Shown here: positions 36,089 to 45,548 of the stretch, piece by piece
Position numbering within the stretch: the first letter of the stretch is position 1
Layout: each line of letters begins with the position of its first letter
NCBI GenBank assembly: GCA_040398425.1
Contig: JBBATZ010000012.1
Location: forward strand, 1-64,000
Direction: 5' to 3'
Source: UBA7672 sp040398425
GTDB lineage: Bacteria > Pseudomonadota > Alphaproteobacteria > Caulobacterales > Hyphomonadaceae
Length of the DNA: 64,000 nt
Made by a program: the position numbers and the translations under genes
The notes under the pieces: model-generated
What the model saw: the letters and a program-made list of their open reading frames with translations, nothing else
What the model was told of the DNA's origin: nothing
The model's database searches: none

Positions 36089-37545
36089 CTCTCGGCTTCC
36101 GCTTTTGTGGGCCGCCCCTGGAGGGCGCGATCGTCCGGACCCTGCTCGCGCAACGCCAGCATGGCGTGACGGCGGGCCGCCGCCGACGCCGGCTTCATGT
36201 AGATGCGACGGGCGACAGGTGAGGCTCGCGCGGCAACAGGCGCTGGCACACGATCCTTGGCCGTCACGGCAAGCGTATAGCCGCACAGCAGCCCGTAGAA
36301 GATCAGTCCCTCGATCATCCAGAACGGCATGGTCGCCATGTTGAGCAGGATGAAGCCGATATGGGTGGAGACCAGTTGTCCGCGCAGCGTCCAGTCCGCC
36401 ACGCGGCATGCCCGCACAATCATGCTGACCCAGACCAGCACCAGAAGCAGCGTGCCGATGAAACCGAATTCGTAGAGATACGAAATCAACGTGTTGTGGG
36501 CGTAGAGCCCGAACTTCTCGACCCACGAATCCGCGCCATAGCCCAGCAGCAGCGAGCGATCTGAGCCGGCGGCATAGTCCTGAATGTAGAGATTCCAGAG
36601 ATAGACCCGGCCCGACAGAAGCTTGCGTTCTTCCGCCGTGAACTCGTCCGGCGATTTGATGATCTCGCCACCCTGCTCTGCGATGACGCTGACATCGCCC
36701 AGCCGCTCGTCCATGACGAGGCTGGCCCCGACGCCGGCGCCCATCAGCGCAAGAAGGCCGATCAGGCTGACGACGATCCGTCGGCCGGGGCGCAGGCCAT
36801 GCGCCATTCCGAAGATCATGAAGCCGGCGATGATGGGGACAGCCGCAATCAGCGACGTGCGATAGTTGGCGATCACCACGCCGACCAGACAAACGGTCAA
36901 CAGGCTGAATCGCGCCGCCGGGTGCATGCGCGGCACGAGCGTCGTCACGGCGAAGCAAGTGATCAGCACGATCGAGAAGGCAGCCTCGTGATTGAAGCCG
37001 CCGATAAAACTTATCGAGCCATCATTTTCCGTCGCCTTGCCGATGCCGAGCCCCACAGACAGCGCCTGATAGACAATCGCGGGTGCAAACGACCACAGCA
37101 GCAGGCCGAGGATGCGCGCATCGCCATCACGGCGCATGCAATCGACCGTCGCCAGCAGAACGACGCCGAAGAAGCCCCATTTCAGCAGGGTCTCTATGGT
37201 GGGCTGCAGCGCGCCGTTGAGGAACCCGCTGAGGCAGACCGTGATCATCAGCATGACAATGAGCGGCAGCCGTCCGATTTCGATCAGTCGCCTGAACAGG
37301 ATGAAGCTGCCGGCAAGGCACACGCCCAGAGAGACAATCGCGTTGGCGCTGACCCCGCCAATGTCGACATAGGTTATCTCGTGGTAGGCCTGCATTACAT
37401 AACGCAGCCAGACGGCAACAATGAGGAGGCGACCCGACGCCTGCGGAGTCTTGAGAGCCGCTCGCAACATCAGGATGAACAAAACAGCTGTGGCGGGATG
37501 AAGCGCCCAGGCGGGAAGCGATCGGGAAGTTTCCTCAGGCAGCAT
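36085..37545 (-). CDS. O-antigen ligase/Wzy-type polysaccharide polymerase
   Basis: A 486-residue integral membrane protein with about 11-12 hydrophobic segments and a large periplasmic loop (residues about 290-370) containing LLGYGADSWVEKFGLYAHNTLISYLYEFG. The YAHN followed by a further helix pair is characteristic of the Wzy_C/O-antigen ligase-like family. It is inferred to polymerise undecaprenyl-linked repeat units in the periplasm. The C-terminal tail of about 50 residues is cytoplasmic and basic. It is the first gene of a two-gene unit with a GT4 gene. Confidence 0.85.
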   Translation of the reverse strand: MLPEETSRSLPAWALHPATAVLFILMLRAALKTPQASGRLLIVAVWLRYVMQAYHEITYVDIGGVSANAIVSLGVCLAGSFILFRRLIEIGRLPLIVMLMITVCLSGFLNGALQPTIETLLKWGFFGVVLLATVDCMRRDGDARILGLLLWSFAPAIVYQALSVGLGIGKATENDGSISFIGGFNHEAAFSIVLITCFAVTTLVPRMHPAARFSLLTVCLVGVVIANYRTSLIAAVPIIAGFMIFGMAHGLRPGRRIVVSLIGLLALMGAGVGASLVMDERLGDVSVIAEQGGEIIKSPDEFTAEERKLLSGRVYLWNLYIQDYAAGSDRSLLLGYGADSWVEKFGLYAHNTLISYLYEFGFIGTLLLVLVWVSMIVRACRVADWTLRGQLVSTHIGFILLNMATMPFWMIEGLIFYGLLCGYTLAVTAKDRVPAPVAARASPVARRIYMKPASAAARRHAMLALREQGPDDRALQGRPTKAEAER

Positions 37546-37998
37546 GTGGAACGTCGTCTCTCATCCCCGTGACGCCGATCCAGCTGAACGTCGACCCACG
37601 TGACACGCGACCGCTCTGACAAAGTCATCGCAGCGGACGTGCCCGCGCGGGAGGCGCAGCTGGTTCCAGCACGATTGGATATTGAGCGATGCCAGGTCAC
37701 TTCAACGGCGGACGCAGAAGAGTCTCAGCGTGTGTGCAGAACCCCGCGCCTGCGAGACAGCGGCGCGAGCTTATTGGTCGTGTTGCCGGCGAAATTTTTG
37801 ACCCCGGCGCCGACATTCCGATCGTTGCTGGTCATTCAGCGTACAGACTTTTCGACAACGCAATTTCTTTGGTCAGTCCACGGAAGACTCTGCACCGGCA
37901 CCATTGGCCGGACCGGAACCCGCTCTAGATCGACATTCGGACCGGGAGGGCTTTTTCCCACCTCGCGGCCGCTTCAGCAGAGTTTCCGCGAAACCGTC
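37546..37998. other. 453-bp intergenic region before the wzc-like gene
   Basis: The region separates the polymerase gene (minus) from the polysaccharide co-polymerase gene (plus) and should hold both promoters. An in-frame extension of the downstream gene to 37600 crosses it but is low in protein character. I see no convincing promoter, repeat or RNA gene. Confidence 0.4.
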
Positions 37999-40188
37999 AT
38001 GACCCAGCCAAATACCAATCTCACCACACGCCGATCGCAGAACACGCAAGTTACCGATGCGTCGCAACTCACCCCCATTCCCAGCGCCTTTTACACATCC
38101 GGCGCGGACCACCAGCCGGACGGCAGCGAGCGGTTTCTGGCCGCGCTGTTCCGCCGCCGCTTCCTGATCGCCGGCGTCGCCGCGGTGGTCGCTGCTGGCG
38201 GAATCGGACTGACGATGCTGCAGGCCCCGAAATATTCAGCAACGGCGCTGCTCGTTATTGATCCCACGCCCGAGCAGATTGTCCCGGACCATCAGGCCTC
38301 GGCCGGCCGAGTCGACGCCGCCATGGTCGATTCCGAGATCGAAGCAATCCGCTCGCCCGAACTGGTCAAGCGTATGGCAAGTGAACTCCGCCTCGACCAA
38401 GACCCCGAATGGAACCCCGAGCGTGCGGCACTCACCCCATCCGAGATAGCCCCCAACCTCACCACCGCCCTCGACATCCGACGCCGCGGATTGAGCTATG
38501 TAGTCGAGGTTTCTGCCACCTCGACATCGCCGGCGCGAGCAGCGCAACTCGCGAACACGCTTTCGTCGATCTACCTTTCATCGCTGAGCGAGGCGCGGCA
38601 GACGGCGTCCAAGGACGCCAATAGCTGGCTTGATACCCGGCTGGATGAGCTGAAGGCGGAAGTTCAGGAGAAAGAAGCCGCGGCGATGCGCTATCGCGCG
38701 CAACGGAACCTGCTGACGGCGCAGGGCGCCAGCCTCGCCGAACAACAGACGGTGGAACTCCAGAGCGCGCTGCAGTCCACGCGAGCGGAATACGCCCAGC
38801 AACGCGCCCAATACGAGTTGGTCTCCGCGATGGCTAATTCTGGCGGATCCCTGAATTCGCTCGATATTCCTGACGACACGATGCGCGATCTGCGTTCCAG
38901 GGAAGCCGCCATCAGCCAAAAGATAGCCGATCTGGGCAGCCGGTATGGCAGCGCACACCCAGTGCTGCAGCAGGCGCGTGAGGAGCGCGCCGTGCTCGAT
39001 GAACGAATTACCTCCGAGATGCAGCGCCTGGCCGCCAGCGCAAAACTGCGGTCAGACTCGGTTGGCGCCCGCCTCAACACCCAGCAAGCGCAACTGGTGG
39101 CCCTTCGCGGCAAGCTGGTGAGCGACAATTTCGACGAGGTCCGGCTCAACGCACTTCAGACCGACGCCGCAGCCGCGCGCACCGTTTATGAGAGTTTCCT
39201 GCAACGCTCACACGAGATCGCCAGCCAGGGAGCGCCGACGGCCATCAGTGCCCGTCTGCTCTCGCCAGCACAGCAACCGACCGAACCGACATCACCGCAC
39301 ATGCTTTTCAATGCGGTTCTCTCGATCGCGGCCGGTCTGGCACTAGGCCTGCTGGCCGGCATCGTCGCCGAGCGCACGCGCAAGACGCTGGAAACCTCGG
39401 AAGAGGTTGAAGAAAAACTCGGCGTTCGCGCACTCGTGGCGGTGCCGGATCTCGGGCGCCGCGACCTGAAGCATATTCCGGAGGCGAACCGGTCGCCGAC
39501 GGGCTACCTGCTGGCCAAGCGCCTGTCGCACTTCACCGAGACCTTTCGGGTGCTGCAGACATCATTGCGGCTCGCGGGCAATCCACATCGGAATGTGGTC
39601 GCGGTGACATCGGCATTGCCGGGCGATGGTAAAACTACGCTGTCCCTGGGCTTGGCGCGTGTCGCAGGCATGGGCGGTCTGAAGGTTATCATCGTTGACT
39701 GCGATGTCCGCATGCGCACGATCAACAAGCTGCTGGATATCGAGCCGGACGCGGGCCTTCAACAGGTCCTGCTGGGCGAGAAGGACTGGCGCGACGTGGT
39801 TGGTACCGACCAGGCGTCCAACATCCACGTCCTGCCGGCTTCTGCCCTGACTTCGAAGGACATCTTCTCGACTGGAGCGATGGAAAGCCTCGTGACGGAC
39901 CTGTCGCATCACTATGATCTGGTGGTGCTCGATTGCGCGCCGGTCTTCGCGGTGGCGGATACGCGCGTCGTGGCGGCCCTGGCAGATTCCGTGGTGGTTG
40001 CGATGCGCGCCGGAAAGACGCCCACGCGCGCCACGCGTGCAGCTATCGCACAGCTTGAGCTGGCGGGAGCCAACGTGCTCGGCGTTGTGTTGAACCGGGT
40101 CGATGTCCGCAAAAGCCGGCGTCGGTCATTCTATGACGGGCTGTATTACTCGAAGGCCTTTGCCGGGTACTACACCCGCGAGGCCTGA
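37999..40188 (+). CDS. Polysaccharide co-polymerase with BY-kinase domain (Wzc/ExoP-like)
   Basis: A 729-residue inner-membrane protein. TM1 is near residues 52-75 (FLIAGVAAVVAAGGIGLTML), then a Wzz domain and long coiled coil in the periplasm, TM2 around residue 440 (MLFNAVLSIAAGLALGLLAG), and a cytoplasmic tyrosine autokinase: Walker A LPGDGKTTLSLG near residue 540, Walker A' VIIVDCDVRM, Walker B DLVVLDCAPVF. The C-terminus carries a tyrosine cluster (FYDGLYYSKAFAGYY), the phosphorylation tail. It controls chain length and couples to the outer-membrane exporter. The start at 37999 is supported by family length. Confidence 0.92.
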   Translation: MTQPNTNLTTRRSQNTQVTDASQLTPIPSAFYTSGADHQPDGSERFLAALFRRRFLIAGVAAVVAAGGIGLTMLQAPKYSATALLVIDPTPEQIVPDHQASAGRVDAAMVDSEIEAIRSPELVKRMASELRLDQDPEWNPERAALTPSEIAPNLTTALDIRRRGLSYVVEVSATSTSPARAAQLANTLSSIYLSSLSEARQTASKDANSWLDTRLDELKAEVQEKEAAAMRYRAQRNLLTAQGASLAEQQTVELQSALQSTRAEYAQQRAQYELVSAMANSGGSLNSLDIPDDTMRDLRSREAAISQKIADLGSRYGSAHPVLQQAREERAVLDERITSEMQRLAASAKLRSDSVGARLNTQQAQLVALRGKLVSDNFDEVRLNALQTDAAAARTVYESFLQRSHEIASQGAPTAISARLLSPAQQPTEPTSPHMLFNAVLSIAAGLALGLLAGIVAERTRKTLETSEEVEEKLGVRALVAVPDLGRRDLKHIPEANRSPTGYLLAKRLSHFTETFRVLQTSLRLAGNPHRNVVAVTSALPGDGKTTLSLGLARVAGMGGLKVIIVDCDVRMRTINKLLDIEPDAGLQQVLLGEKDWRDVVGTDQASNIHVLPASALTSKDIFSTGAMESLVTDLSHHYDLVVLDCAPVFAVADTRVVAALADSVVVAMRAGKTPTRATRAAIAQLELAGANVLGVVLNRVDVRKSRRRSFYDGLYYSKAFAGYYTREA

Positions 40189-40216
40189 GAGCTCCCGAAA
40201 ACGACCCATAGCAATC

Positions 40217-40251
40217 GCGCGGCTCCCTGAGGGCGCCGCGCTTAATTCTTT
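40217..40251 (+). terminator. Rho-independent terminator after wzc-like gene
   Basis: GCGCGGC (40217-40223) pairs with GCCGCGC (40235-40241); inside, CCC-tga-GGG extends the stem with one mismatch. TTAATTCTTTG follows. It sits between the convergent wzc-like and sugar-transferase genes. Confidence 0.65.
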
Positions 40252-40299
40252 GTGGGGACTGGATTTTTGGACTTCCGCGCGAAAAGCGGAAAACAGCCC

Positions 40300-41037
40300 T
40301 CAGAAAGCGGAACCGTCTGACCAGAGCACGCGGAGCGTTCGGAAGAAGATGTAGATGTCCATCTTCCACGACCAGTTGGAGACATAATTCAGGTCGTATT
40401 CGAGGCGCCGGATGATCTTCTCATTGGTGTCGGTGCTGCCGCGCGACCCTGAGACCTGCGCCAGGCCGGTAATGCCGGGGCGGGCACGGTGACGGAACGC
40501 GTAGCGTCGGTCGACGCCGTAGAATTGTCGGTCATGCGCCAGGGCGTGAGGCCGGGGTCCGATGATCGACATGTCACCCTTCAGAACGTTGAGGAGCTGC
40601 GGCAGCTCGTCGATCGAGTATTTTCGCAAGATGCGACCCAGAAGGGTGGTGCGATCATCTGTCTGTTTCGCCTGCGTGATCGAACGGGATTCGCAGGTCT
40701 TCATTGTGCGGAACTTTAGGATACGGAATGGTCGGCCTTCAAAGCCACCGCGACGTTGCATGAATAATCCGGGCCCTGGGCTATCGATTCGCACCAGCGC
40801 CCAGACGCCAACAAGGACAGGCGCAAGTGCGACCAGCGCTGCGCCTGAAACCAGAATATCGAATGCACGCTTGGAGACACCGCCGATGACGCGCGACGAT
40901 AGCTCCATGCGGCTGCTGCGCGGATAGCGGTTCTGCAGAGGAGGCGGACGGAAATCAGGAGACGGGCCGCGACGCAGCGCTTCGGCGCTCATGGCCGCGT
41001 TAGCCGACCCGAGAATCTCTGCTGCACCGTCGGCCAT
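40300..41037 (-). CDS. Undecaprenyl-phosphate sugar-1-phosphate transferase (initiating, ExoY/WcaJ-type small)
   Basis: A 245-residue bacterial sugar transferase. After a disordered proline-rich N-terminus of about 45 residues, one membrane segment (AFDILVSGAALVALAPVLVG, re-entrant type) leads into the catalytic core: PVFVQ-like FMQRRGGFEGRPF, LKFRTM, LLRKYSIDELPQLLNVLKGD, MSIIGPRP and RARPGITGLAQVSG. It transfers a sugar phosphate to undecaprenyl phosphate and thus starts repeat-unit assembly. It is transcribed alone, opposite to its neighbours, with 317 bp to the divergent wza-like gene. Confidence 0.92.
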   Translation of the reverse strand: MADGAAEILGSANAAMSAEALRRGPSPDFRPPPLQNRYPRSSRMELSSRVIGGVSKRAFDILVSGAALVALAPVLVGVWALVRIDSPGPGLFMQRRGGFEGRPFRILKFRTMKTCESRSITQAKQTDDRTTLLGRILRKYSIDELPQLLNVLKGDMSIIGPRPHALAHDRQFYGVDRRYAFRHRARPGITGLAQVSGSRGSTDTNEKIIRRLEYDLNYVSNWSWKMDIYIFFRTLRVLWSDGSAF

Positions 41038-41354
41038 AAAGCCTCACCTGCTGACCGGGCGTGTCCCGAAGCGTCTGGTAAACGGCGAGTAAACAAAGTG
41101 GTTCCTGCACAGCTGGAGTTTGATTGCACAATTCTTCCAACGCGCGTGCAATCGAGGCGGAACCGGGTACGACGCCAGCTGCACAGGCGTTCTATCGCCC
41201 GTGCCGCGAGCGACAGAGTGTGCGTCAGCGCACAGATCACGCAGCTGCTGTGATTTCGAATCCGGGCATGGACGATATTTGCAGCCGTCACTGTTCCCGA
41301 GCTCGCTCCAGACTAGCTCGCCTCTGGGAACAACAACATCTACGGGGACCCGAG
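41038..41354. other. 317-bp divergent control region
   Basis: This gap lies between the initiating transferase gene (minus) and the wza-like gene (plus) and presumably contains both promoters. No palindrome, clear sigma-70 promoter pair or conserved RNA element was found by eye; in-frame extensions of the neighbouring genes here look non-coding. Confidence 0.4.
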
Positions 41355-41936
41355 ATGAACTACGCCCTGAACTTGCTACGCAGATTTGCTGTTGCGGCGA
41401 CTGCCGCTCTTGTGACGGCCTGCGCAACCAGTGAACCGCTGCCCGTCGGCACGGCCAACATCACCGAGGCGGCCAACGAGTACCAGTTGGGGCCGGGAGA
41501 TCGCGTCCGCCTCAACGTGTTCGGTGAGGACGCGCTGTCGGGAGAATTCCTGATTTCCAACCGCGGAAATGTCGCCGTGCCTTTGGTCGGCGACGTGAAA
41601 GCGGGCGGCCTGACGATCGAGGCCTTCGAAAGGACGGTGGAAGAAAAACTTGTCGCCACCGACATGGTGCGGACGCCGCGCGTGAGCGTGGATGTCATTG
41701 CCTATCGGCCGTTCTACATTCTGGGGGAAGTGTCGACGCCCGGTCAGTACCCGTATGCAATCGGCATGACGCTTACGAAAGCGGTCGCGACCGCCGGAGG
41801 CTTTACCTACCGCGCCAACTCAAACGTCGTTTATGTGACGCGCGAGGGCGAGGCCCGGGAAACGCCGCTTCAGGTGACGGCCGCAACCTGGATCGGGCCG
41901 GGAGACACGATCCGGATCGCCGAAAGGTCGTTCTAG
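41355..41936 (+). CDS. Polysaccharide export lipoprotein (Wza/GumB-like)
   Basis: A 193-residue outer-membrane export protein. The signal peptide ends in the lipobox LVTAC, followed by the polysaccharide export domain (EYQLGPGDRVRLNVFGEDAL) and one SLBB domain (YILGEVSTPGQYPYAIGMTL). It is short relative to E. coli Wza and is closer to GumB-type proteins. It forms the secretion channel with the Wzc-like co-polymerase. The start at 41355 is taken because it yields a clean signal peptide; the frame extends upstream to 41124 without one. It is first of a four-gene unit with two glycosyltransferases and the flippase. Confidence 0.92.
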   Translation: MNYALNLLRRFAVAATAALVTACATSEPLPVGTANITEAANEYQLGPGDRVRLNVFGEDALSGEFLISNRGNVAVPLVGDVKAGGLTIEAFERTVEEKLVATDMVRTPRVSVDVIAYRPFYILGEVSTPGQYPYAIGMTLTKAVATAGGFTYRANSNVVYVTREGEARETPLQVTAATWIGPGDTIRIAERSF

Positions 41937-42020
41937 TTTTTGCCAGTCCAGCCAGCCCTCTCCGGTGTGGTCGGGAAGAATTACACGTCGCATAGCCGCC
42001 CGCCGGGATCGTCGTCCGTC

Positions 42021-43199
42021 ATGTCCAGATCAACGCGCGAACGTCCACCCGAACGACTTCCGAAACGACCGATCGTGGTCTGCCTGTGGGGCGCACACCG
42101 CCCCACGCCAGATCTCGACAGCCACCAGACGCCCTCTAACGCCGACAAGGGCGCGCGCGAGCTGAAGGCCCGCGGATATGAGATCAGGTCGATCTCGTCC
42201 TGGTCTCGGGGCAAGCGCCGGTTGCAGGGCTGGGAGCGCAAGCTGCAATACATCCTGCGTGTGGGCGATGTTCTGCACGCTGCGCGAAAGCCGGGAACGG
42301 TGATCTACACGGCAGATCTGGCCTGGATCCGCGTGCTGTCGACCCTCCGCCACGCTGGCTTCCTGAAGGAACAGCGTATCGTGGTTCACTGGGGCGGCAT
42401 CGATTTCGATCCACCCTCCACGGCAAGGCTACCCTATCGCCGCCACTTCGACCGGCTCTTTGCCGCCGCCGACGCGATCTGGTTCGCGAGCGAGAATGAA
42501 CGGCGCATCTGGGCTGAGACACTTCCGGCGCATGCCGCACGCATGGCCTTCCATCCTGTGTTCGTCGATCTGGCCTATTACCGGCAGATCGTGCCGGGGA
42601 CGATCACTTATGACGTGGTCGCCCTCGGCAGTGACGCGCGTCGCGATTGGGAAACGCCGATCCAGCTCGCTGCCCGCGGCCTTCAGGTAGCGCTTGTCAC
42701 CGAGGACATGGACGTCCGCCGGCGCGTCATGGCCCTGCCGGCTGGCGTGTCGCGCAATATCACGTTGGCCTTCCGCGCTGGCTTCCAGCAATCAGCGCGG
42801 ATCGCCGCATCGGCGCGATGCCTCCTGGTGGCGACGACACCCAACTACCGCTTTTCCGGTTCGAACACGCTGGGCGTCGCCATCGCCTTGCGCCGCCCGC
42901 TGGTGATCGACGATCCGTTCGACATGCCCGCCTATGGGCTTCAGGCGGGCATGCATCATGAAGCGTTCGATCGAGGCGATCCTGGGTCGGCCTATGACGC
43001 CGTCCTGCGCGTGCTGTCGGATTCGAACTACGCCGCGTCTCTGGCGGAGGCGCTGGCGGCGCGGGCGCCATCTGTCGACATTGACGGGTTCGTGGATCAG
43101 CTCGAAGCGAGTTTCCAGCCAGGATGGACGGCGGCCGGCGCGCGCGATCTGACGTCGGGCTCCCTACCTTCCACGCGATTGGCGCCCGCATGGCTCTGA
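42021..43199 (+). CDS. Glycosyltransferase (GT-B-like), EPS locus
   Basis: A 392-residue protein of GT-B type by overall pattern: an N-terminal Rossmann half (PIVVCLWGAHRPTPDLDS, VVHWGGIDFDPP) and a C-terminal half with RFSGSNTLGVAIALRRPLV in the donor-site position. It is too divergent to name a CAZy family from sequence. Its place between wza-like and wzx-like genes supports a role in repeat-unit assembly. The start is uncertain: the ATG at 42021 is chosen, but a TTG at 41940 directly after the upstream stop is possible. The 3' end overlaps the flippase start by 10 bp. Confidence 0.75.
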   Translation: MSRSTRERPPERLPKRPIVVCLWGAHRPTPDLDSHQTPSNADKGARELKARGYEIRSISSWSRGKRRLQGWERKLQYILRVGDVLHAARKPGTVIYTADLAWIRVLSTLRHAGFLKEQRIVVHWGGIDFDPPSTARLPYRRHFDRLFAAADAIWFASENERRIWAETLPAHAARMAFHPVFVDLAYYRQIVPGTITYDVVALGSDARRDWETPIQLAARGLQVALVTEDMDVRRRVMALPAGVSRNITLAFRAGFQQSARIAASARCLLVATTPNYRFSGSNTLGVAIALRRPLVIDDPFDMPAYGLQAGMHHEAFDRGDPGSAYDAVLRVLSDSNYAASLAEALAARAPSVDIDGFVDQLEASFQPGWTAAGARDLTSGSLPSTRLAPAWL

Positions 43200-44647
43200 A
43201 ACGCTTCAGCCTCGATCTCGCCTCGCTGTCTGCCGCGCGCGTCGTGCAGACGCTCGCGGCTTTTGCCTCGCTGCCGGTCATTGCGCGCCTGCTCGGCCCG
43301 CACGAGTTTGGCCTTGTCGCCGTTGCGATGGGCTTTGTCGTCTCCACGATATTCCTGGCGGACGCTGGCATGGGCCAATCGCTGGTGCGTACGCCTGCGT
43401 CCGACACCAGGACATGGTCGAGCGCATTCTGGGCGATTACCGGGTTTGGCGTCGGCCTCAGCCTCCTGCTCGTTGCGATCGCCTTCGTCACGCCGATCGT
43501 GTTCGGCGAGCCGCGGCTGCTGGGTCTTATGCTGGCGCTGTCGATCATTCCCTTCATGGTTTCGGCGCTGGCGGCGCCAATGGCCGAGCTACAGCAGCGG
43601 CAGAAGTTTCGCGAGTTGGCCGCGATCGAGGCTGTCTCAGCGCTGACCGGCCTTGGGACCGCCATCGTGATGGCCTTCCAGGGCGCCGGCGCCTGGGCGC
43701 TGGTGCTGCAGCAGATCGCGTTCTGGACGATGAAGGGAACGCTGCTGATGTGGCGCACGCGCTTCCGGCCGCACTTCGTCTTCTCGCGCACCAACCTGTC
43801 GGAGCACCTGCGATTCGCGCGCGACAATACAGGCACGACAATTCTCTATTTTTTTGCGCGCCAGATCGATCCGCTGGTGATCGGTCGTGTTCTGGGCGCC
43901 GTTCCGACAGGGCTGTACGCCTTCGCCACGCGCATCATGTACCTGCCGCAACAGCTGGTCGCGAGTCCGGTGCAGAATGCGCTTTATGTCCGCATGGTCG
44001 AGATGCGCGATGACAAGGAAGCACTGCGCGATCTTCTGCTGATCACGACGACTTGCATTGCTCTACTGGTGTTTCCCGGTGTCGCCATCATCGCCGCTGC
44101 CTGCCCTGCCTACTTTTCTGCGCTGCTGTCGCACGACTGGGCGGGGGCCGCGCCCGTCTTTACGCTGCTCGCACCCGTCGCCGCAGTGCAGACCATACTG
44201 GTTCCCGCCAACGCCCTTCTGCTGGCGACGGCCAACACCTCGATCCGGTTGCGCCAGACCTTCGAGCTTGCGGTGATGTGGGTCATTCTCCTGCCCATGA
44301 CGGCGCCTTTTGGCCTGCTGGCGGTGGCTACGGCGTTCTCGCTCTCCAACGTGCTCTACGTTCCGCGCGCACTGCACATGACGCTGCCAGTCATTGATCT
44401 TCGTGTGCGGACTTTCCTGCTTGCGCTCGCGCCAGCCACGCTGGCCGCTGCGGGGCTCTACATCGCGCATTCGCTGATCCGTAGACAGGTTTCGATGACG
44501 GAGTTCGAGGAAATCGCACTGTCGCTCGCCGAGCTCGCGCTCGCCTATGCCGTACTGCTCTACACGTGCCGCGCCGGCCTGCAGGCGCAGATCAAGACGC
44601 TCCGTGGCTTGATGTTGCGCTCAGGCCCCCGCGTTGAACAAATATGA
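43190..44647 (+). CDS. Lipopolysaccharide/EPS repeat-unit flippase (Wzx, PST family)
   Basis: A 485-residue membrane protein with about 12-14 hydrophobic segments. The opening ARVVQTLAAFASLPVIARLL followed by GPHEFGLVAVAMGF is typical of polysaccharide transporter (PST/MOP) flippases, as is the central FARQIDPLVIGRVLGAVPTG. It moves undecaprenyl-linked repeat units across the inner membrane for polymerisation by the Wzy-like protein. The start at 43190 overlaps the end of the upstream glycosyltransferase. The last codons overlap a possible TTG start of the next gene. Confidence 0.9.
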   Translation: MALKRFSLDLASLSAARVVQTLAAFASLPVIARLLGPHEFGLVAVAMGFVVSTIFLADAGMGQSLVRTPASDTRTWSSAFWAITGFGVGLSLLLVAIAFVTPIVFGEPRLLGLMLALSIIPFMVSALAAPMAELQQRQKFRELAAIEAVSALTGLGTAIVMAFQGAGAWALVLQQIAFWTMKGTLLMWRTRFRPHFVFSRTNLSEHLRFARDNTGTTILYFFARQIDPLVIGRVLGAVPTGLYAFATRIMYLPQQLVASPVQNALYVRMVEMRDDKEALRDLLLITTTCIALLVFPGVAIIAAACPAYFSALLSHDWAGAAPVFTLLAPVAAVQTILVPANALLLATANTSIRLRQTFELAVMWVILLPMTAPFGLLAVATAFSLSNVLYVPRALHMTLPVIDLRVRTFLLALAPATLAAAGLYIAHSLIRRQVSMTEFEEIALSLAELALAYAVLLYTCRAGLQAQIKTLRGLMLRSGPRVEQI

Positions 44648-44660
44648 AAGGCTCGTTCCC

Positions 44661-45548
44661 ATGATACCGCCATCTCCTAACCCGACTGTCTCCGTCATCA
44701 TCGTTTCCTACAACCGGCTGGAGCTGTTGCACCGCGCGATCAGGAGCGCGCTGGCGCAGACGCTTGCCTCACGCGAGATCATCGTGATGGACAATTGCTC
44801 CAGGTTCGACATTCACGAGGCGCTCGCGGAGTATGGCGACAAGGTTCGCGCCATCCGCAACACGGGCAATCATGGATGCGGCCAGGCGCGCAATGAAGCG
44901 GTCAAGGTGGCGCGCGGCGAGTACATCGCCTTCCTTGACGATGACGATTACTGGATGCCGGAGAAGCTACAGCGCCAGCTCGACACGATCGGCGACCTGC
45001 CAATGTCGACGTGTGGGCAGGAGTTCATTCCGGTGACCGCGTTCAATGTACGTCCGATCACCCGGGTCACGCTCGACATGATCCGCGAGAACAATCCAAT
45101 CTGCGGGCCGAGCGGCTTCTTCTGCCGCCGTGACCTGTTCGACGAGCTGACCTTCGACGAGGGCCTGATGTATGCGGAGGACTGGGATCTCATGCTCCGC
45201 GTGCTGGCTATCGGCGAGATCGGCTACGTCGCCGAACCTCTGCTGTATTACACGTACAATGCCGGGTCCTCGATGACGTCAGCCGGGCGTGATCGCAGCT
45301 GGGAGGAGATCCAGTACCGCTTCGCTGCGGCCGACAAGCATCGCAGCCTGATCGGCGAGCGTCACTACAAGATCCGCGTCGCGAACATCACACTGTCGCA
45401 TATCCTAACGCGGCGCGACCGACTCAAATTCATCGGCCATTCCCTGCGCAAGGCCGGCCTGATGGCGACCAGCACGGCGCTGACCCGCAAGGTGCGCTCG
45501 AAGCTTGCGAACAAGCCGACGACCGTCGCGCAAGGGGTGAGAGGCTAG
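44661..45548 (+). CDS. GT2 family glycosyltransferase
   Basis: A 295-residue GT-A glycosyltransferase. VSVIIVSYNRLELLHRAIRS starts the nucleotide-binding half and FLDDDDYW is the DxD-type metal site. It transfers a sugar from a nucleotide donor to the growing repeat unit. It is the last gene of the wza-GT-wzx-GT unit. The ATG at 44661 is chosen; a TTG at 44634 overlapping the flippase gene would add nine residues. The 3' end meets a truncated hydroxylase fragment on the other strand, overlapping it by 4 bp. Confidence 0.9.
   Translation: MIPPSPNPTVSVIIVSYNRLELLHRAIRSALAQTLASREIIVMDNCSRFDIHEALAEYGDKVRAIRNTGNHGCGQARNEAVKVARGEYIAFLDDDDYWMPEKLQRQLDTIGDLPMSTCGQEFIPVTAFNVRPITRVTLDMIRENNPICGPSGFFCRRDLFDELTFDEGLMYAEDWDLMLRVLAIGEIGYVAEPLLYYTYNAGSSMTSAGRDRSWEEIQYRFAAADKHRSLIGERHYKIRVANITLSHILTRRDRLKFIGHSLRKAGLMATSTALTRKVRSKLANKPTTVAQGVRG

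Noticed and set aside
36089..36958. Upstream extension of the second GT4 gene
   Set aside because: It is an antisense-like, different-frame reading through the polymerase gene; the GT4 fold begins at 36088.
37600..37998. N-terminal extension of the Wzc-like protein by 133 residues
   Set aside because: The extension has no resemblance to the family, and 37999 gives a normal cytoplasmic N-terminus before TM1.
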